A stretch of 64,000 nucleotides of DNA, taken from NCBI RefSeq assembly GCF_000612505.1, contig NZ_CP004078.1, forward strand, positions 4,515,925-4,579,924, written 5' to 3'. Position numbers and translations under genes: made by a program. The notes below the pieces were generated by a model, which ran no database searches, had not been told where the DNA came from, and saw nothing but the letters and a program-made list of their open reading frames with translations. Below, piece after piece: positions 8,638 to 19,367 of the stretch; position 1 is the first letter of the stretch; the number at the start of each line of letters is the position of its first letter. Source of the stretch: Paenibacillus sabinae T27 (GTDB taxonomy: Bacteria; Bacillota; Bacilli; Paenibacillales; Paenibacillaceae).

Positions 8638-9639
8638 TTAGATAAGCTCAAGCTTGAACACCGTTTCCGCGCGGCCCACATGCATGCCCTCGTCATTCAC
8701 AATTTCATTTGGGAAGGCGGCCTCCAGCTTGCTTATCGTCGCCCGGTTGCTGTACCCGATCTGCTCCAGAATGCTGCGAACAATGAGCCCCCACTCTTCC
8801 TCGGAGCCGTCCAGAATTTTAAAGGCAAATCCGAGACGCTCGCTCCGCAGCCCGAAGCAGTATACGCCCTTGAATCCGCCCTTGGCTACAATATTGTCGT
8901 CCTCCAGCAGCAGGGAATCGAGCCGCCCGTAACCGGCCACCATTTCCGGATGGGCATGCATGGACGAGGTAATCTGCTTAACGGCTTCTCTCGTCGCGAT
9001 ATCTTCGATCAGCTCGGGGCAGGAGAGCTTTAAATAAGCATGGGCCAGCGCGGTCAGAGGCAGCGCGAACACCGGCAGTCCGCAGCCGTCCGTTCCCAGG
9101 CTGATGTCTTTGGGGGACAGGCCCGCCATATAGGCGACTGTCCGGAGAACCTCCTGCTGAACCGGATGGTCCGGCTGCGCATAGCTTTCCAGCGGCAGCG
9201 CTTTGGATTTGCTGTAAGACAGCAGACCCAGGTGCTTGCCGGAGCAGTTATGGTACAGCTTCCGCTTGCCCACGCTGCGGATGGCTTCCTCGCGGCTGCC
9301 CTCGTCAAGCGGATAGCTGGAAGCGCAGATCATGCAGCTTTCCGTGATGCCTGTCTTGGCCGAGATGCTCTCGAGCGCCTGAAGATGGTAATCCTCGCCG
9401 CGGTGCGAAGCGGTCATCAGGGCGACTTCGGCCGCGCTCAGACCGTACTTGCCGGCAATTCCGCCGCGGATGCCCGGGATCGCCTGCAGCGGCTTCGCCG
9501 AAGAACGGGTGAAGGACACAAAGCCGGGGTCCCCCGAGTAGCCTTTTAGCACCCCGTTCTCCCCCACCATTGCAATATGCCCGCTGTGGGCGCATTCCAT
9601 CAGATTGGCCCGATACTCTTTTACCAAAACCGTCTCCAT
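8638..9639 (-). CDS. asparaginase (asparaginase II/PF06089 family)
   Basis: This 333-residue protein belongs to the Rhizobium-type thermolabile L-asparaginase II family, which is unrelated in fold to the E. coli type. Recognisable blocks are VKEYRANLMECAHSGHIAMV near the N-terminus, FTRSSAKPLQAIP, MTASHRGEDYHL, HNCSGKHLGLL and GTDGCGLPVFALPL. The conserved Ser and Lys of the SSAKP and CSGKH blocks are the serine-beta-lactamase-like active residues. It would hydrolyse L-asparagine to aspartate and ammonia in the cytosol, since there is no signal peptide. It is monocistronic. Confidence 0.9.
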   Translation of the reverse strand: METVLVKEYRANLMECAHSGHIAMVGENGVLKGYSGDPGFVSFTRSSAKPLQAIPGIRGGIAGKYGLSAAEVALMTASHRGEDYHLQALESISAKTGITESCMICASSYPLDEGSREEAIRSVGKRKLYHNCSGKHLGLLSYSKSKALPLESYAQPDHPVQQEVLRTVAYMAGLSPKDISLGTDGCGLPVFALPLTALAHAYLKLSCPELIEDIATREAVKQITSSMHAHPEMVAGYGRLDSLLLEDDNIVAKGGFKGVYCFGLRSERLGFAFKILDGSEEEWGLIVRSILEQIGYSNRATISKLEAAFPNEIVNDEGMHVGRAETVFKLELI

Positions 9640-9935
9640 GCTGGTCTCTCCTCTTTCTCTATATGGTTTCCTATTATTAGTGAATCGAATTGAGCGTTTA
9701 TGAATGCATCATTTTGAAAGAACTATATAATCTAGCATCGAAAAGACGCCGTTTGTAAAGGTTCAAAAAGAACGGTTTACTCTATATATTAGCGCCTATA
9801 CACTCCGTTTCCTCCGTTATCCTTCACCAATCTTTCCCGTACGCTTCCGCTGTTTCAGCGCATACACCCAAGTTTATATACGAAGTAAGATGAACTCATC
9901 GTACTACCGATTTCCAGGGCAAAGGAGGCGATCGT

Positions 9936-10193
9936 ATGTGGGGGATCATCATCAGTATCATAATGGCAATCGTTATCGGCATTATCGGTGACGCTATCGC
10001 CGGAGGCGATATGCCCGGCGGGATCATCGGTTCGATGATTGCCGGATTTATCGGCGCTTGGGTCGGAGCGTACTTATTCGGCAGTTTTGGCCCCGTGGTC
10101 GGTAATTTCGCCGTCATTCCGGCAATTATCGGTACGGCGCTGTTTATATTCCTGCTGGGTTTGATTTCCAGACTACTGCGACGCGCCGCCTGA
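9936..10193 (+). CDS. GlsB/YeaQ/YmgE family stress membrane protein
   Basis: This 85-residue very hydrophobic protein has three membrane segments rich in glycine (GIIGDAIAGGDMPGGIIGSM, then GFIGAWVGAYLFG), the signature of the transglycosylase-associated YeaQ/GlsB family. Relatives are general-stress membrane proteins of unknown mechanism. The ribosome binding site is AAAGGAGG. It begins a run of small stress-type genes near sigB. Confidence 0.88.
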   Translation: MWGIIISIIMAIVIGIIGDAIAGGDMPGGIIGSMIAGFIGAWVGAYLFGSFGPVVGNFAVIPAIIGTALFIFLLGLISRLLRRAA

Positions 10194-10230
10194 TTTAAGA
10201 TTTACATTATTCTAATGAGGAGTGATTGTG

Positions 10231-10689
10231 ATGAATAAAGCAGAAACAGAATATCCGGTACAGAGCGGCGGGACCTTTGCAAAAGGCATCTTAATCGGCG
10301 GCCTGCTCGGTGCGGCTGCGGCTCTCCTCTTTGCGCCCAAGCCGGGACGCGAAATACGGAGTGATCTGTCTGATAAGCTGAGCCTGGCGACTGATAAAAC
10401 GAAAGAGCTTTCGGGAAAGGTCAGCGACAAGACCAAATCCATTGCTGCAACGGTTGGCGGAAAGGCGTCGGATCTGGCCAGCACCGTCTCGTCCAAAGCT
10501 TCCGATATCCTGTCTAGTGTCAGCGACAGCAAGAAGCAAATTGCCGCAACCTTGCAGGAAACCGGCAAAGATGTAGCCGATACCGTCAGCTCCGCTTCCG
10601 CAGAGGTAAGCGAAGATGTCAAGGAGGCTTCCGAGGATATCTCGAAGGAAGCAAAGGACGCCTCGGATGAGGTCAAAGCTTCCTATTAA
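10231..10689 (+). CDS. YtxH domain protein
   Basis: This 152-residue protein has an N-terminal glycine-rich membrane segment (FAKGILIGGLLGAAAALLFAP) followed by KPGREIRSDLSDK, the YtxH signature. The long, low-complexity amphipathic tail is rich in Ser, Ala, Lys, Asp and Glu, with LEA-like spacing. The start at ATG 10231 follows GAGGAG by eight bases. Homologues are general-stress proteins. It lies 38 bases after the YeaQ-like gene and is probably co-transcribed with it. Confidence 0.88.
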   Translation: MNKAETEYPVQSGGTFAKGILIGGLLGAAAALLFAPKPGREIRSDLSDKLSLATDKTKELSGKVSDKTKSIAATVGGKASDLASTVSSKASDILSSVSDSKKQIAATLQETGKDVADTVSSASAEVSEDVKEASEDISKEAKDASDEVKASY

Positions 10690-10778
10690 TCGACCTCTTA
10701 TTAAGAAATGCGCGCATTTTAATAGTTTGACCATTTAAAGGCGCGGCCTGCTTCAAGCTTTCACTTTATCTTTACTCC

Positions 10779-10812
10779 GCCAACAGCCAGCTGCGATCAG
10801 CTGGCTGTTGGC
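10779..10812. terminator. perfect 15-bp stem-loop
   Basis: GCCAACAGCCAGCTG pairs perfectly with its inverted copy around a CGAT loop. No T run follows, so termination would be weak. It may instead be a processing or protein-binding hairpin. Confidence 0.5.
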
Positions 10813-10898
10813 ATGTATAGCGCCTCATTTCATGAACCGGAAGCGACGGCTTCCAATTCAAATAAAGCCGGTACGGCTGGAAGAAAGCAGGGGACTTT

Positions 10899-11231
10899 AT
10901 GGGAAATCTGACTGGAAGAACGAAAACCTACGAAGTGGATGACCACCCGTTTGAACTCCGCCATGAAGTGAAGCGGCTGAATGCCCGGCTGGACAAAATC
11001 GCCGATTCGCTCGAGAAATCGGAATTCAAGGATATTCTGGAGAATTATACCGATCCCAAAAAGCGGATCATTACGAACCTCATGGCCGGTATTTCCCGCG
11101 GTCTGGGGCTGTCGCTCGGCACTTTCATCATTCTCGGTATTCTGGGCTACATTATTAGCCTGTTCGTCAATGTGCCGGTCATCGGCGAGTATCTGGCCGA
11201 GATCAAGAAATATATTGACGCCAACAGCTAA
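10899..11231 (+). CDS. DUF5665 family membrane protein
   Basis: This 110-residue protein has an N-terminal charged helical part (RHEVKRLNARLDKIADSLEK) and a central membrane segment (GLSLGTFIILGILGYIISLF), fitting the Firmicutes DUF5665 family. The C-terminal YLAEIKKYIDANS tail is polar. No enzymatic motif is present. The AGGGGAC ribosome binding site is moderate. It lies between stress-membrane genes and sigB. Confidence 0.7.
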   Translation: MGNLTGRTKTYEVDDHPFELRHEVKRLNARLDKIADSLEKSEFKDILENYTDPKKRIITNLMAGISRGLGLSLGTFIILGILGYIISLFVNVPVIGEYLAEIKKYIDANS

Positions 11232-11272
11232 AGCGTCCGTGCCGCATACTCAGCCCGCCTGAGGCCTCCCCA

Positions 11273-11327
11273 CACTAATAAAGGGTATGTGCCTCCTTCT
11301 TGGGAGAAACACATACCCTTAATTAGT
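11273..11327. terminator. bidirectional stem-loop between DUF5665 and sigB
   Basis: AAGGGTATGTG pairs with CACATACCCTT, extended outward by ACTAAT/ATTAGT. It lies between convergent genes and could end both transcripts. Confidence 0.65.
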
Positions 11328-11352
11328 GAGGTTAGCAGCTTGTCCATTCATA

Positions 11353-12123
11353 TCAGTAAGAAGAATTGGACATAATCTGCTTCAGCTTCTCAGTCGCGCG
11401 CTTCTGAATACGCGAAACGCTCATCTGCGATACACCCAGCTTCTGAGCGATTGCCCGCTGGGACTGTCCTTCCTGGAAGGCCAGCAGCAGCACCTTCTGC
11501 TCTTGCTCCTTCAGCTGTCCAAGCGCCTGCTGAAGGTCCATGCGGCGCTCTACGGTGTCGTAGTCGTTCGCATCCGAGCTGATCAATTCGCCCAGCGTAG
11601 CGCCAGTCTCCTCTTGAGACAGCGGAGAATCGAGAGAAACGTAATGGTAGCATTCCCTGCCTGCGAGCACTTCGACCGTTTCCTCCACCGACAGATCCAG
11701 GTAGTTGGCGATTTCGCCCACGTCCGGAGAACGCTCCAGCTTGACGGTCAGTTCATCAATCGCCTGCTGAACCAATGCACCTTTTTCCTTGATGCGTCTC
11801 GGAACCTGTATGTACCAGGATTTATCGCGGAGAAAATTCTTCATATGCCCGATCATGCTCTTCATGGCATACGGCTCGAAAGGAATACCTAAACTGATAT
11901 CGTACTGCTGCAGAAGACGGATGAGAGCCATCTGGCCAACCTGATACAGGTCTTCATACAAGTCGGGGCGGTTGCGGGCGATCTTGCCTGCAGCCATTTT
12001 GACCATAGGTTCATATTTATGGATTAATGCGGTGGCAATATCATTATCCTTGGTCTGCTGATATTCCCAAATGAGAGAAACGGATTCGTCCATGGACTCT
12101 GGGGGAGTCACTTTATCATTCAT
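11353..12123 (-). CDS. sigB: RNA polymerase sigma-B factor
   Basis: This 256-residue sigma-70 family factor is of the SigB/SigF group. Region 2 is LIHKYEPMVKMAAGKIARNR with DLYQVGQMALIRLLQQYD, region 3 is VPRRIKEKGALVQQAIDELT, and region 4 has LPLxE-type LKEQEQKVLLLAF and the helix-turn-helix SQRAIAQKLGVSQMSVSRIQ. It directs general-stress transcription and is held inactive by RsbW. The start overlaps the rsbW stop (ATGA), the usual arrangement of rsbV-rsbW-sigB operons. A candidate sigma-B promoter precedes rsbV, implying autoregulation. Confidence 0.95.
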   Translation of the reverse strand: MNDKVTPPESMDESVSLIWEYQQTKDNDIATALIHKYEPMVKMAAGKIARNRPDLYEDLYQVGQMALIRLLQQYDISLGIPFEPYAMKSMIGHMKNFLRDKSWYIQVPRRIKEKGALVQQAIDELTVKLERSPDVGEIANYLDLSVEETVEVLAGRECYHYVSLDSPLSQEETGATLGELISSDANDYDTVERRMDLQQALGQLKEQEQKVLLLAFQEGQSQRAIAQKLGVSQMSVSRIQKRATEKLKQIMSNSSY

Positions 12124-12569
12124 ACTCTCTCCTCGCTGAGATGTAGTCTTTTGGTCAATGTTACGACCGTCCCCTTCCCCGACTCGCTTATTACGTTTAC
12201 CTCATCCATAAGCGCCTGCATCAGATAGAAGCCCAGACCCCCGACCTGAACATCGCTCAGTTCCTTGTCATGCAGGGTGATGCGTTCTCTGGATGCCACA
12301 TTGTCAAAGCTCTCCCCCTCATCTTTGACAGTAATGGACAAAGCGTCGGCGCCTACTTCAAAGATCACATCGACAAATCCATCCTCCTGATCATAGGCGT
12401 AAAGAACGGAATTGTTGCAAGCTTCGGAAACGGCTACCTTCATATCTTCAATATCCTCGTACGAAAAACCCATCTTCGAAGCGATTCCGTACAAGTTGAG
12501 TCTGACAATATCGACATATTCCGCGCTGGCCGGCAATTGAAGTATCACTTTTTGTATATCATCACTCAT
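12120..12569 (-). CDS. rsbW: anti-sigma-B factor / serine kinase RsbW
   Basis: This 149-residue HATPase-fold protein binds sigma-B and phosphorylates RsbV. The N box EACNNSVLYAY, the G1 region VKDEGESF and the G2 region VGGLGFYLMQALMDEV are all visible. It is the expected length. It sits between rsbV and sigB with a four-base overlap to sigB, so stoichiometric production is likely. Confidence 0.95.
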   Translation of the reverse strand: MSDDIQKVILQLPASAEYVDIVRLNLYGIASKMGFSYEDIEDMKVAVSEACNNSVLYAYDQEDGFVDVIFEVGADALSITVKDEGESFDNVASRERITLHDKELSDVQVGGLGFYLMQALMDEVNVISESGKGTVVTLTKRLHLSEERV

Positions 12570-12587
12570 TCTACGTTCGGTCCTTTC

Positions 12588-12926
12588 CTAGTGGGAATTC
12601 TCTTGGGAGGCAAAAAATTTGGCGATCCCTGTCATATCAAACAGCTTCTGAATTTGCGGCGGCACTTCCTCCACGGTGAATTTGACATCCATCCCGTGTC
12701 TTGCCTTGAGGATCGACAAGAGAATTCCGATTCCCGTACTGTCAATATACTTCAATTCTTTCATATTAATGACAAGATCAAGCGCTGTATCTCCCACAAG
12801 CGGCTCCATAATCAGCCGGAAATCGGGAGCAACCGACAAATCCAGCTCTCCGCTTAAGTAGACTGTGCAGACACTGCCTTCGGTCTTGGTCGTAGCATGA
12901 AACTTCTCACTCTTATTTGTATTCAT
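12588..12926 (-). CDS. rsbV: anti-sigma factor antagonist RsbV
   Basis: This 112-residue STAS-domain protein releases sigma-B by binding RsbW when unphosphorylated. The phosphorylation motif is in MKELKYIDSTGIGILLS, where the Ser before TGIG is the site phosphorylated by RsbW. The start at 12926 is preferred over 12932 because it lies nine bases from the GGAG ribosome binding site. It is the first gene of the rsbV-rsbW-sigB unit. Confidence 0.95.
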   Translation of the reverse strand: MNTNKSEKFHATTKTEGSVCTVYLSGELDLSVAPDFRLIMEPLVGDTALDLVINMKELKYIDSTGIGILLSILKARHGMDVKFTVEEVPPQIQKLFDMTGIAKFFASQENSH

Positions 12927-12961
12927 AGACATTCTCTCCTGATAAATGTTTTCTTTACCAA

Positions 12962-12987
12962 TAACCCTTAAGGCATGGTTTTGAAAC
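12962..12987 (-). promoter_or_regulatory. candidate sigma-B promoter of rsbV-rsbW-sigB
   Basis: Reading leftward, GTTTCA at 12987-12982 and GGGTTA at 12967-12962 are 14 bases apart. The sigma-B consensus is GTTTAA-N12-14-GGGTAT. It lies about 40 bases before the rsbV start, the right position for the autoregulatory promoter known in other Bacillales. Confidence 0.65.
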
Positions 12988-13023
12988 AAAAAAATCGGTC
13001 TTCATTCCCTGGTAACCGCTGGA

Positions 13024-14709
13024 TCAGGCGGGATTATACGTGGTATCCCGGTCGTGATCCAGGCTCTCCTCGCCGGAATAGCGGGATATAATCTGTTTGA
13101 TACTGCTCAGCTTGAGCGGCTTGCTGATATAATCGTTCATGCCGGCGGCCAGGCAGCGGTTCTGAATGCCGTCCATGACATTGGCCGTCATGGCGATAAT
13201 AACGGGAGATCCGAATTCCCGCTTGTGTCTCCGGCGAATCTCCCGCGTAGCCGCAAGTCCGTCCATTCGGGGCATCTGGAGGTCCATAAATATCAGCTTG
13301 TACGGACGGGACAGCGCCATGTCCGCCGCTTGACGGCCGTCCTCGGCTACGTCCGCCTTCACGCCCAGTTTCTCCAGCATGCTGATCATCAGCCTCTGAT
13401 TGATGGGATGATCTTCGACGATAAGCACTTTGCCTTCCCCTTCGCCTTTGCTTTCCTTGCGAAGCGGGACTTCGGTCTCTTTCTTCTCCGGCTGGCTGCC
13501 TCCGCCCGGGTCATCCTCCGGGAGTCCCGCCACAATCGTGAACACGAAGGCGGCTCCCTTCTCTTCCATGTATTCCACCCGGATTTCGCCCCCCATCATG
13601 CCTACCAGCGATTTGCAGATGGCAAGGCCAAGGCCGGTGCCTCCATACTTCCGGGTCATCGATGAATCAAGCTGGGAGAAGGGCTGAAACAGACGGTCGC
13701 GCTTATCCGGCGAGATACCGATACCGGTATCCTTGACCGTAAATTCGACAACAATCTCGTTATTTCCTCTCTTTGTGCCGGAAACGACTAAATAAACCCC
13801 GCCCTGATTGGTGAACTTGACCGCATTCGACACCAGATTCATGAGCACCTGGCGAAGGCGGGCCATATCCCCGTACAGCACCTCCGGCAGCGTGTGGTCG
13901 ATAAAATAGGCCAGCTCCAGATTCTTCTTACCCGCTTCGGCCGAGAACAGGCTGAAGACCTCCTGAATGCAGGTCCGCAGCTCAAACAGCTGGACTTCCA
14001 TTTCCATTTTGCCGGATTCCATCTTTGTGAAATCTAATATATCGTTAATGACGGTGACTAGCGTGTCCGCGCTCCTGCGGATGATTTCCGCGTACTCCTG
14101 CTGCTCCTTCGTAAGCGGGGTTTCCATCAGCAGATCGATCATCCCTACGACCCCGTTCATCGGTGTTCGTATTTCATGGCTCATCATGGCCAAAAATTCG
14201 GTCTTTGCCCTTGCGGCGCTTTCCGCCTCTTCCTTCGCATTGATCAGCTCCTGGTTGATCCGCTCCAATTCCTGCGTCTTCTGCTGCAGCAGCATCGACT
14301 GGGTCTGGTGCTTCTTGGTCGTCAGAAACATGTCGACAAAGGCTTCGATCTTCGATTTCAGAATTTGCGGGATAAACGGTTTAACCATATAGTCAATGGC
14401 CCCGGCTGAATATCCGGCGAACAGATGCTCCGCTTCCTTGCTGTTGGCCGAAATAAAAATAATCGGAATCTCCTTCGTCTTGTCCCTTGATTTGATCAGC
14501 TTCGCGGTCTCAATCCCGTCCATTCCCGGCATCTGAACATCAAGAACGATAACGGCGAATTCATGCCTCAGCAGGCATCTGAGCGCCTCTTCCCCGGAGT
14601 TTGCCTTAACCAGTTTGTATTGCTGGCTTTCAAGGACCGCCTCAAGCGCCAGCAAGTTTTCCGGACGGTCGTCTACCAGCAGGATATGAATCGGTTCTTG
14701 AACCCCCAT
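13024..14709 (-). CDS. hybrid REC-histidine kinase-REC protein
   Basis: This 561-residue soluble signalling protein has an N-terminal receiver (residues 7-125, phospho-acceptor Asp in [13 protein letters not shown]). A coiled-coil follows (135-165), then HisKA with [12 protein letters not shown], a HATPase domain ([18 protein letters not shown]) and a C-terminal receiver (430-550, Asp in [11 protein letters not shown]). There is no membrane segment or sensor domain, so its input is probably the N-terminal receiver, phosphorylated by another kinase. It lies between the rsbM-like gene and rsbV in the same orientation. This makes it a likely extra relay step in sigma-B control. Confidence 0.88.
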   Translation of the reverse strand: MGVQEPIHILLVDDRPENLLALEAVLESQQYKLVKANSGEEALRCLLRHEFAVIVLDVQMPGMDGIETAKLIKSRDKTKEIPIIFISANSKEAEHLFAGYSAGAIDYMVKPFIPQILKSKIEAFVDMFLTTKKHQTQSMLLQQKTQELERINQELINAKEEAESAARAKTEFLAMMSHEIRTPMNGVVGMIDLLMETPLTKEQQEYAEIIRRSADTLVTVINDILDFTKMESGKMEMEVQLFELRTCIQEVFSLFSAEAGKKNLELAYFIDHTLPEVLYGDMARLRQVLMNLVSNAVKFTNQGGVYLVVSGTKRGNNEIVVEFTVKDTGIGISPDKRDRLFQPFSQLDSSMTRKYGGTGLGLAICKSLVGMMGGEIRVEYMEEKGAAFVFTIVAGLPEDDPGGGSQPEKKETEVPLRKESKGEGEGKVLIVEDHPINQRLMISMLEKLGVKADVAEDGRQAADMALSRPYKLIFMDLQMPRMDGLAATREIRRRHKREFGSPVIIAMTANVMDGIQNRCLAAGMNDYISKPLKLSSIKQIISRYSGEESLDHDRDTTYNPA

Positions 14710-14727
14710 AAGCCCCTCCTAAAGACG

Positions 14728-15597
14728 TCATTTGGCTTTACGATAGATTTTCTCCACTCGGTCCAGGGGTTCGTAGCAATCGCTGTACCCGGTAAAATGA
14801 ATGGATTCCTTCGCTCCGAGGACCAACACACCGAACCGGCTGAGGCTCTCGCAGAACAATCCGTGGACATGATCCCGAAGCTCATCGTTAAAGTAAATCA
14901 TTACATTTCGACAAAATATGACATTAAATTCATTGAATGAAGTATCGGTCGCCAGGTTATGCTCGGCAAAAATAATATTTTTGCGCAAGTCAGGCTGAAA
15001 GATGACCGAATTGTATTTCGCCGTATAATACTTGGAGAAGGCATGCTTCCCGCCCGCCTCCAGGTAGTTTTTGGTATACTGCTTCATCTTGCTAATTTCG
15101 TAGACGCCTTCCTTGGCCTGCTGAAGCGAACGGTTATTCATATCCGTGGCGTAAATGCGCGCCTTCTCGTACAGGCCCTCCTCCTGGAGCAGGATCGCCA
15201 TGGAGTAGACCTCTTCTCCCGTGGAGCAGCCGGCATGCCAGATACGGATATACGGGTAGGTCCTCAGGAGAGGAACGACCTTCTGGCGAAACGTCAGAAA
15301 CAGGCCGGGGTCCCGAAACATTTCCGTAACCGGTATGGAAAGGCTGTAGATGAGCCGCTCAAAGCAGGTCCGGTCATGAAGCACCTTCTCCTGCAGCGCG
15401 GAGATGCTGGGAAGGTTCTCCGCATGAACATGATGCCAGATACGCCTCTTGATAGAAGACAGCGCGTAATTCCTGAAATCATATCCATACAGGCGGTGTA
15501 TGCCGGTGAGCAGCAGCTCGATTTCAATATTTTCCAACTCATTCTTGTTAGGCCCTGCAAGGGACAGTTCGTCGCTTCCTTGTTCTGTTGCTGCCAT
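14728..15597 (-). CDS. rsbM: CheR-type protein methyltransferase, RsbM-like
   Basis: This 289-residue protein has the CheR fold. Its N-terminal helical part (LLLTGIHRLYGYDFRNYALS) is followed by an SAM-binding domain with IWHAGCSTGEEVYSMA, YATDMNNRSLQQAKEG and FNVIFCRNVMIYF. There is no chemotaxis gene nearby. In Bacillus cereus a CheR-like protein (RsbM) methylates the hybrid kinase RsbK and dampens sigma-B activity, and the adjacency of a large RsbK-like kinase here fits that role. The symbol is given by analogy. Confidence 0.82.
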   Translation of the reverse strand: MAATEQGSDELSLAGPNKNELENIEIELLLTGIHRLYGYDFRNYALSSIKRRIWHHVHAENLPSISALQEKVLHDRTCFERLIYSLSIPVTEMFRDPGLFLTFRQKVVPLLRTYPYIRIWHAGCSTGEEVYSMAILLQEEGLYEKARIYATDMNNRSLQQAKEGVYEISKMKQYTKNYLEAGGKHAFSKYYTAKYNSVIFQPDLRKNIIFAEHNLATDTSFNEFNVIFCRNVMIYFNDELRDHVHGLFCESLSRFGVLVLGAKESIHFTGYSDCYEPLDRVEKIYRKAK

Positions 15598-15680
15598 AGT
15601 TATCCCGGCTCCCTTGCGATCGCCGTCCTTGTGGGAACGGCTGTAATTATGTCTGTAAGAGTATTACCCCAAATCGGGAA

Positions 15681-18600
15681 TTACGAATACAACCACACCC
15701 TCATTAGCGAAAGAAGCTGATCCGTATCAATCGGTTTCTTCAGGTAATCCGAAGCGCCCGCCTCAATGCATTTGGCCCGGTCTTCTTTCATCGCTTTGGC
15801 GGTAAGCGCAATGACCGGCAGCTTGGCGAACTGCGGGATATCCCGAATCCGCCGCATGGCTTCGTATCCATCCATCTCCGGCATCATCATATCCATCAGC
15901 ACGAGATCGAATTCCGGCTGGTTCTTGAGCATTTCCAGCGCTTCCCTGCCGTTCTCCGCGAACTTCACTTCCATCTGGTACCCTTCCAGCACGCTGGAGA
16001 GCGCAAAGACATTGCGGATATCGTCGTCGACGAGCAGTATCTTTTTGCCTTCAAACAGTTCTTCTTTATTATGAAGCCTCTGCAAAATCTTGCGCTTATC
16101 CTCCGGCAGATTCGCTTCGACCCGGTGCAGGAAAAGCGTCGTTTCGTCAAGCAGCCGTTCCGGCGAGCGAACGTCCTTGATGATGATGGACTCCGCATAT
16201 TTGCGCAGCCGGGTCTCCTCCTTGCAGTCCAGATCTTTGCCGGTATAGATGATGATCGGCAGATCATTCAGCTTCTCGTCGTCGCGTATATGATCCAGCA
16301 GCTCGAAGCCGTCCATATCGCCCAGCACGAGGTCGAGCACCATGCAGTCGTATTTCCGCTTCCGCAGCTCTTCCAGCGCTTCCCCTCCGGTTGAGACGGC
16401 GGTAATGGCCACATCATCGTGGCCGATCAGCTCTATAATGGAGCGCCGCTGGATTCCGTCATCTTCGACGATCAGGAGATGCTTGAGACTGCTCTCCGTG
16501 TACGATTCGATCTGCGTAAACGCCCGTTCCAGCGCTTCCCGGGTGGAGGGCTTTCTCAAATAGGCGATTGCGCCCATCTTCAGCCCCTGCTTGATTTCAT
16601 CACCCACCGAAATCACATGCACCGGAATATGCCGGGTCTTGGCTTCATTCTTCAGCTCCCTGAGAATCGACCAGCCGTCCATTACGGGAAGCTGTATATC
16701 AAGGATGATCGCATCGGGCAGATAAGAACGGGCCATGTGCAGCCCGGTGTCCCCCCGCAGCGCGACCAGCGTCTTGAAGCCGCGGCTTCGGGCCATATCG
16801 ACCAGAATATGGGCGAACTTGTCATCGTCCTCAATAATCAGCAGCACCTTGTCGCTGGAAGACAGATCCTCGCGGTCGTCGGCAAACGGCGCTTCCCGCA
16901 TTTCCGGCGTTTCTGGTTCCCTAATCGGCCTGGACTCGGATTCGGCGGCCGAGGGCAGATAGCCGACTGCAGAGCTGGGCACGCGGGCTTCGCCGGCCGC
17001 CGCCGCTTGCTGCGCTCCCGGCAGCAGGCTGTAATTGATGACAACAGGCAAGTACAGTGTAAATTCGCTGCCTTCGCCCTCCCTGGACTCCAGTACAATG
17101 CCTCCGCCCATTAAGCGCGACAGCTCGCGGCTGATGGACAGGCCAAGGCCGGTGCCGCCGTATTTGCGGCTGGTCGTTCCGTCCGCCTGCTGAAACGCCT
17201 CGAATACCAAATCCTTTTTGTCCTCCGGTATGCCGATGCCGCTGTCCTTGACGCTTATAGCCATATATTCCCGGTCCAGCGGCAAATACACCGGCAGAGA
17301 CTTCTCGCTTGCGCGGCTGACCGAGAACTCCACAAAGCCTTTATTCGTAAACTTGAAGGCATTGGACAGAAGATTGCGGAGCACCTGCTTCAGCCTGTAG
17401 CCGTCGGTTACAATATGATCCGGCAGAGGCTCGTTGAAGGATAAACGCAGAGAAAGGCCCTTCTTCTGAGCCACAGGGGCAAAGTTCTGCTTCACGAACG
17501 TTTTCAGATCCGTGAGGGTGACTTTCTCGCGGTTCAGCTCCATCTTGCCCGCGTCCGCCTTCGATAAATCGAGAATTTCATCAATCATCTTCAGCAGATC
17601 CGATCCCGACGTGTAGATGGTCTGGGAGAATTCCACCTGCTTATCCGTCAGATTGCCTTCCTTGTTCTCCATCAGAAGCTGGGACAGGATAAGCAGGCTG
17701 TTCAGCGGAGTCCGCAGCTCGTGGGACATATTGGCCATGAACTCGGATTTGTACCTGCTTGTAACGGTCAACTGCATGGCCTGCTTCTCCAATTGGACCC
17801 GGGCGCTCTCAATCTCATCCTTTTGCTCCTCAATGAGCCCAACCTGTTCCTCCAGCGAGCGCGTCTTGGCTACCAATTCGCTGTTGTAATGCTCCAGCTC
17901 TTCCTGCTGGCGCTGCAGAAGCTCTTCGGAACGCTTGAGAGCTTCCGTCTGCTCTTCCAGGTTCTCATTGGAACGTCTAAGCTCCTCCTGCTGGGACTGC
18001 AGCTCTTCGGATTGGCACTGCAGCTCTTCCGTAAGGGCCTGCGATTCCCGCAGCAGCTCCTCAACCACCAGACGATGCGTCGTATTATTAACGATTGCCG
18101 CCAAATTCACGGCAAGCTGCTCCAGCAGCTCGTAATGCAGCTCCGAAAACGGCTTGAACGAGGCAAATTCCATAACGCCCAGCAGCTCCTCGTTGAATAG
18201 AAGCGGGTAAATCGCAATATTGCCCGGAGCCGAGCTTCCAAAGCCTGAAGCAACCTTGAGATAATCTTCGGGCGCGCTTTCCAGCCGGATCGGCTTCCGG
18301 TCCAGCGCGCATTGGCCGACAAGGCCGCTGCCAAGGTCGAAGCCGTCCCTGGGTTTGCTCTCGTCAAACGCATATGCCCCGTAGATCCCGAGCCTGTCCG
18401 GATGGTTCTTCTCTCTCAGATACACCGCGCTGAACTTCGCTCCGACAACGGGGGCGAACTCGCTCACGAAGGTCTGCGAAATCTCGGCCAGCGAGTTCAC
18501 ACCGCGCAGGAGCTCGGTAGTCCGCGCCACATTGGCGTTAAGCCAGGCGTGCTCCTGTTGTTCCTGGATATAGCGGGCTTCCCTGTCCTGCTTCTCCTCG

Positions 18601-19364
18601 ATCTCTTTCGCCATAACCTGAAAAGCACGGGAGACCTCGCCGAACTCATCCTTCGAGGTCACTTTTATCTTGCGGATTTCTTGCATATTCCCGCCGCCGA
18701 CGCTTCGGATCATCATGGAGACGGTAGCCAGTCCCCTTGTGATGCTGGGAAGCACCCACAAGATGACGCCAAGTCCAAGCAGCAGACCTGCGGCTATCAC
18801 CATCGCAACGATTTGAGTGGAGCTCTGATAGCTGCTCTTGGCACTATTGATTTCCTCATTGATTTTGAAATTCTCATAATCGGCCAAATTGTTCAGGCTC
18901 GCCAGCACCTCGTTCTGAATACTCGTTCCGAACGCGTTGCGGTAGGCGGTCGCCCCCTCCCTGTCGCCCTTGGCCAACAGGTTCAGCACGCTTTCCTGGT
19001 ATGAAAAATAGGCCTCGGTCGTCTTTTCAATGCGCGCGAACATCTGCTGCTCTTCCGCGGTTTTGTTCGCAGCATTCATCAGGGCCGTATATCCCGCGGA
19101 TCTGGCTTTGCTCCGTCCGATCTCATTGCGCTGAACATCCATATCCACATCGGGATTCAGCAAAATGGTCGCCAGAATACGGGCCATGTCATTGACTTCG
19201 CCGCGCATGCCGGACGAGGCTTGAATTTTCTTGTAGCGGTCCTGATAAATGCTGCCGAGCTGTTTGTTCATATTATGAAGCCGGTCGTATCCGACCAGCG
19301 CCAGCGTTAGCATGATGACCATAAGCGCGCTGAAGCCGATCAGCAGCTTGGCTTTGATCTTCAT
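15681..19364 (-). CDS. rsbK: membrane hybrid histidine kinase with three receivers, RsbK-like
   Basis: This 1227-residue sensor kinase has TM1 at 5-27, an extracellular four-helix sensor domain (28-183) and TM2 near 184-206. HAMP follows, then a GAF domain (about 290-440) and a long Gln/Glu-rich coiled coil. The catalytic part is HisKA with [11 protein letters not shown] and HATPase with NAFKFTNKG and GTGLGLSIS. Three C-terminal receivers follow (Asp in [24 protein letters not shown] and [12 protein letters not shown]). In the B. cereus group RsbK phosphorylates RsbY to activate sigma-B. This homologue keeps that context, with three tandem receivers. Its stop is four bases after the next upstream gene starts its tail, so the genes are tightly packed. 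Confidence 0.85.
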   Translation of the reverse strand: MKIKAKLLIGFSALMVIMLTLALVGYDRLHNMNKQLGSIYQDRYKKIQASSGMRGEVNDMARILATILLNPDVDMDVQRNEIGRSKARSAGYTALMNAANKTAEEQQMFARIEKTTEAYFSYQESVLNLLAKGDREGATAYRNAFGTSIQNEVLASLNNLADYENFKINEEINSAKSSYQSSTQIVAMVIAAGLLLGLGVILWVLPSITRGLATVSMMIRSVGGGNMQEIRKIKVTSKDEFGEVSRAFQVMAKEIEEKQDREARYIQEQQEHAWLNANVARTTELLRGVNSLAEISQTFVSEFAPVVGAKFSAVYLREKNHPDRLGIYGAYAFDESKPRDGFDLGSGLVGQCALDRKPIRLESAPEDYLKVASGFGSSAPGNIAIYPLLFNEELLGVMEFASFKPFSELHYELLEQLAVNLAAIVNNTTHRLVVEELLRESQALTEELQCQSEELQSQQEELRRSNENLEEQTEALKRSEELLQRQQEELEHYNSELVAKTRSLEEQVGLIEEQKDEIESARVQLEKQAMQLTVTSRYKSEFMANMSHELRTPLNSLLILSQLLMENKEGNLTDKQVEFSQTIYTSGSDLLKMIDEILDLSKADAGKMELNREKVTLTDLKTFVKQNFAPVAQKKGLSLRLSFNEPLPDHIVTDGYRLKQVLRNLLSNAFKFTNKGFVEFSVSRASEKSLPVYLPLDREYMAISVKDSGIGIPEDKKDLVFEAFQQADGTTSRKYGGTGLGLSISRELSRLMGGGIVLESREGEGSEFTLYLPVVINYSLLPGAQQAAAAGEARVPSSAVGYLPSAAESESRPIREPETPEMREAPFADDREDLSSSDKVLLIIEDDDKFAHILVDMARSRGFKTLVALRGDTGLHMARSYLPDAIILDIQLPVMDGWSILRELKNEAKTRHIPVHVISVGDEIKQGLKMGAIAYLRKPSTREALERAFTQIESYTESSLKHLLIVEDDGIQRRSIIELIGHDDVAITAVSTGGEALEELRKRKYDCMVLDLVLGDMDGFELLDHIRDDEKLNDLPIIIYTGKDLDCKEETRLRKYAESIIIKDVRSPERLLDETTLFLHRVEANLPEDKRKILQRLHNKEELFEGKKILLVDDDIRNVFALSSVLEGYQMEVKFAENGREALEMLKNQPEFDLVLMDMMMPEMDGYEAMRRIRDIPQFAKLPVIALTAKAMKEDRAKCIEAGASDYLKKPIDTDQLLSLMRVWLYS

Positions 19365-19367
19365 CGG

